Shown here one piece after another: positions 6,151 through 7,832 of a DNA stretch of 7,832 nt. The notes beneath the pieces are model-generated. The model was not told where the DNA came from. It was given only the letters and a program-made list of their open reading frames with translations, and did no database searches. The stretch comes from Acidimicrobiales bacterium (lineage in GTDB: Bacteria > Actinomycetota > Acidimicrobiia > Acidimicrobiales > Aldehydirespiratoraceae). A program made the position numbers and the translations under genes. Position 1 is the stretch's first letter. Each line of letters opens with the position of its first letter. The stretch lies in assembly GCA_021604885.1 (NCBI GenBank), contig BQJV01000134.1, positions 1 to 7,832 on the forward strand, read 5' to 3'.

Positions 6151-6203
6151 CGATTCGTCCGTTGTAGTTGGCCTACCCGATGAGATGCGGATCGGTTCCG
6201 GTT

Positions 6204-6231
6204 TTGGCCGTTCCGTCGCGGCCGGTAGCGT
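6204..6231 (+). promoter_or_regulatory. Candidate promoter of the ABC ATPase gene, leaderless
   Basis: TTGGCC (6204-6209), a 16-base spacer, then TAGCGT (6226-6231). The -10 fits TAnnnT; the -35 keeps only TTG of the consensus. The -10 ends 7 bases before the ATG at 6239, so transcription would begin at the start codon. No ribosome site precedes the ATG, which agrees with leaderless expression. Confidence 0.45.
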
Positions 6232-6248
6232 GTAAGGCATGCCTCACA
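6231..6248. promoter_or_regulatory. Operator-like dyad over the ABC ATPase start (site 1)
   Basis: TGTAAGGCATGCCTCACA is an 18-bp dyad with 8 of 9 arm positions paired and a perfect 10-bp core AGGCATGCCT. It spans from the last base of the candidate -10 through the start codon, so a bound protein would block initiation. It matches a second dyad before the binding-protein gene (7311-7326) with the same centre. By hand the 19-mer at 6233-6251 matches 12 of 19 positions of the DtxR/IdeR box TTAGGTTAGCCTAACCTAA, which is suggestive only. Confidence 0.5.
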
Positions 6249-7315
6249 TCACGGAGGGTGTCCCCGGTGTCTCGGTGCGCGACGTGCGCGTCGAGTTGTC
6301 GGACGCGCCCGTGCTTCGGGGCGTCTCGCTCGACATCAGCGCCGGCTCGCAGCTCGCGATCCTCGGCCCGAGCGGTTGCGGCAAGACCACGCTCCTCCGC
6401 GCGATCTCGGGGCTTCAGCCGATCGACCACGGGGAGATCTGGCTCGGGGCGAACCGGGTCGCCGGCGACGGCCATCGCGTCGCTCCCGAAGAGCGTTCCG
6501 TCGGACTCGTCTTCCAGGACTGGGCGCTGTTTCCCCACCTCACGGTCGCGGCCAACATTGCCTACGGGCTGCCGAAAGGGATCCGGAGCCGGCGCTTCCG
6601 GCGCAACCCCAAGGCCCGTGAACGGGTGTTGGACCTCCTCGAGATGGTCGGTGTCACCGACCTCGCCCTGCGTCTCCCCGGGTCGCTCAGCGGCGGTCAG
6701 CAGCAGCGCGTCGCCCTCGCTCGGGCACTGGCGCCGCGTCCGACCGTGCTCCTCCTCGACGAACCGTTCTCCAGTCTCGACACCCACCTGCGCGCCGACG
6801 TGCGGTCCGAGGTGCAGACACTGCTTCGGGACCTCTCCATCACGGCGATCTTCGTGACCCACGACCAGGACGAGGCTTTCGTCCTCGGCGACGAGGTGGC
6901 GGTCATGCGCGACGGCGTGATCGTCCAGCAGGCACCGCCGGCCGAGCTGTACACGCGGCCGGCCGACCCCTGGCTCGCCGAGTTCGTCGGCGAGGCCGAG
7001 CTGCTCGACGGTGACGCGACCGGCGACCGCGCCACGACCGCGCTCGGCGTCGTTCCCTTGGCCGTGCCGGCCACCGGCCCGGTACGGGTCCTGCTGCGCC
7101 CCGAGGAGATCGTGATCACGCCCGGCGCCGGCGCGGTGGTCACCGAGGTCGAGTACTACGGCCATGACGCGCTCAGCTCCGTCGCCCTGTCCGACGGCAC
7201 CATCGTGCGCAGCCGGGTGACGGGCGCATCGGCCTTCCAGCCCGGCGACACGGTCGCCGTGTCCCACCGTGGTGATCCTGCGGTCGCCTACGGTATGACG
7301 AATGTCACGCGTTAA
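6239..7315 (+). CDS. fbpC: ABC transporter ATP-binding protein, iron(III)/FbpC type
   Basis: A 358-residue ATPase with Walker A GPSGCGKTT (43-51), Q-loop FQDWALFPHLTV, signature LSGGQQQR (150-157), Walker B LLLDEP with Asp174/Glu175, and H-loop THD with His208. An accessory C-terminal domain of about 120 residues contains VLLRPEEIVI, the TOBE-type regulatory fold seen in FbpC, PotA and CysA. It would power uptake at the inner face of the membrane. The substrate is inferred from the next gene, an iron(III)-type binding protein; no permease is within the window. ATG 6239 is chosen, with a leaderless promoter. A GTG at 6275 is a possible alternative, but the nearest GGAGGG is 16 bases from it. 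Regulation by a metal repressor is suggested by the dyad over the start. Thiamine, spermidine or another substrate cannot be excluded from the ATPase alone. Confidence 0.88.
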   Translation: MPHITEGVPGVSVRDVRVELSDAPVLRGVSLDISAGSQLAILGPSGCGKTTLLRAISGLQPIDHGEIWLGANRVAGDGHRVAPEERSVGLVFQDWALFPHLTVAANIAYGLPKGIRSRRFRRNPKARERVLDLLEMVGVTDLALRLPGSLSGGQQQRVALARALAPRPTVLLLDEPFSSLDTHLRADVRSEVQTLLRDLSITAIFVTHDQDEAFVLGDEVAVMRDGVIVQQAPPAELYTRPADPWLAEFVGEAELLDGDATGDRATTALGVVPLAVPATGPVRVLLRPEEIVITPGAGAVVTEVEYYGHDALSSVALSDGTIVRSRVTGASAFQPGDTVAVSHRGDPAVAYGMTNVTR

Positions 7316-7326
7316 GGATGCTTAAC
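7311..7326. promoter_or_regulatory. Operator-like dyad before the binding-protein gene (site 2)
   Basis: GTTAAGGATGCTTAAC pairs at 7 of 8 arm positions about the same centre as site 1 (6232-6247). The two share the pattern GT-N-A-R-G-S-A/T-G-C-Y-T-N-A-C. Similarity extends outside the dyad: 6229-6251 and 7309-7331 less two bases at the left (7308-7330) align at 17 of 23 positions by hand. The dyad overlaps the stop codon of the ATPase gene and most of the candidate -35 of the next gene. Confidence 0.5.
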
Positions 7327-7349
7327 ATCAAACGAGAACGCGTTACCGT
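7322..7349 (+). promoter_or_regulatory. Candidate promoter of the substrate-binding protein gene, leaderless
   Basis: TTAACA (7322-7327, 5 of 6 matches to TTGACA), a 16-base spacer, and TACCGT (7344-7349). The -10 ends 7 bases before the ATG at 7357, the same geometry as the upstream ATPase promoter. The binding protein can therefore be made from its own message, as is usual where it is needed in excess over the ATPase. The -35 overlaps the site 2 dyad. Confidence 0.55.
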
Positions 7350-7356
7350 CCCGGCC

Positions 7357-7832
7357 ATGAAGAAACTCACCCGCATCACCATGGCCATCCTCACCGTTGC
7401 CCTGCTCGCCACGGCGTGCAGCGACGACAGCAGCGGCGACGGCGACACCACCCTCACCGTCTATTCCGGACGCGACCAGGAGCTCATCGAGCCGCTGCTC
7501 GATGCGTTCAGCGAGGCGACGGGTATCGCAGTCGAGGCGAAGTACGAGGGCTCCGCCGATCTCGCGCTGCTGATCCAGACCGAGGGCGACAACTCGCCGG
7601 CCGACGTGTTCATCTCGCAGAGTCCGGGCGCGCTCGGCCTGCTCGCCGGCCAGGATCGGCTTGCGACCCTCGATGACTCGTTGACCGGTCTCGTGGATCC
7701 CGGTTTCGCCGCCAGCGACGACACCTGGGTCGGCATCACCGGCCGCGTGCGCGTCCTCGTCTACAACTCGGAGCTCGTCGACCCCGCGGACCTGCCCGAC
7801 TCCGTCCTCGATCTCGTCGACGAGCAGTACGC
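7357..7832 (+). CDS. fbpA: Iron(III) ABC transporter substrate-binding lipoprotein, N-terminal part
   Basis: The frame is open from the ATG at 7357 to the window edge (158 codons). A lipoprotein signal peptide is clear: MKK, a hydrophobic stretch, and lipobox LLATAC with Cys21 as the lipid-anchored residue. An acidic linker (SDDSSGDGD) follows. The mature part begins TTLTVYSGRDQELIEPLLDA, then ADVFISQSPGALGLLAG (82-98), and WVGITGRVRVLVYN (124-137). These are landmarks of the FbpA/FutA family of ferric iron binding proteins, which capture iron outside the membrane for an FbpBC-type permease/ATPase. The iron-binding tyrosines of the family lie in the missing C-terminal half, so metal specificity is not confirmed. 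There is no good ribosome site before the ATG, in agreement with a leaderless transcript. The ATPase-before-binding-protein order is less common than the reverse. Confidence 0.88.
   Translation, partial: MKKLTRITMAILTVALLATACSDDSSGDGDTTLTVYSGRDQELIEPLLDAFSEATGIAVEAKYEGSADLALLIQTEGDNSPADVFISQSPGALGLLAGQDRLATLDDSLTGLVDPGFAASDDTWVGITGRVRVLVYNSELVDPADLPDSVLDLVDEQY

Noticed and set aside
6172..6199. ECF-type autoregulated promoter (GGAAC at 6199-6195) upstream of the sigma gene
   Set aside because: GGAACC is present on the minus strand, but 16-17 bases downstream there is no CGTC/CGTT-like -10, so the match rests on one half only.
6233..6251. Calling the transporter dyads proven IdeR/DtxR boxes
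   Set aside because: Only 12 of 19 positions match the consensus by hand count; the shared dyad is reported but the regulator is not named as fact.
6173..7267. Long minus-strand open frame (364 codons) opposite the ABC ATPase
   Set aside because: It is a mirror of an ATPase with every canonical motif; the translation has no domain and is a codon-bias shadow.
1..7832. CRISPR array, tRNA, rRNA, insertion sequence or prophage genes
   Set aside because: No spaced direct repeats, no cloverleaf-like segments and no transposase or phage motifs were seen in reading both strands by eye.

Overview
The window is GC-rich with codon use typical of a high-GC Gram-positive. It carries actinobacterial hallmarks: a HelD/HelR-type RNA polymerase recycling ATPase, an ECF sigma/anti-sigma pair, many leaderless-looking starts, and a Tat-exported protein. 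An actinomycete fits best, perhaps of the Acidimicrobiia type, but that lineage guess is inference from protein style only. I see nine protein genes, two of them cut by the window edges. There are no rRNA or tRNA genes, no CRISPR array and no recognisable transposase.

Layout. (1) Bases 1-497, minus strand: the N-terminal part of a patatin-like phospholipase, divergent from the next operon. (2) Bases 584-3588, plus strand: helD, followed with a 4-base ATGA overlap by a thioredoxin-like [2Fe-2S] protein of the sucrase/ferredoxin-like (Apd1-like) family. (3) Bases 3572-4737, minus strand: a small winged-helix DNA-binding protein, then a Tat-signal secreted protein with propeller-like repeats. 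The secreted protein's 3' end overlaps that of the ferredoxin gene by 17 bases. Upstream of the winged-helix gene lies a nearly perfect 26-bp inverted repeat (4792-4859) whose arms each hold a tandem heptamer TGCGACA. (4) Bases 4927-6139, minus strand: an ECF sigma factor, with apparently only a CTG start available, overlapping by 8 bases a single-pass membrane anti-sigma protein. (5) Bases 6239 to the window end, plus strand: an iron(III)-type ABC transporter, ATPase first and then substrate-binding lipoprotein. The permease is presumably beyond the window.

How the genes work together. helD and the ferredoxin protein should be made from one message, a pairing of transcription recycling with redox that I cannot explain from known pathways. 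The sigma/anti-sigma pair forms a membrane-signal transcription switch. The transporter genes each have their own leaderless-looking promoter. Each promoter carries a matching dyad, GT-N-A-R-G-S-A/T-G-C-Y-T-N-A-C, at 6232-6247 and at 7311-7326. This suggests that one metal-responsive repressor controls both genes. The shared operator, the heptamer-bearing inverted repeat with its adjacent winged-helix gene, and the CTG-initiated sigma factor are the observations most worth following.
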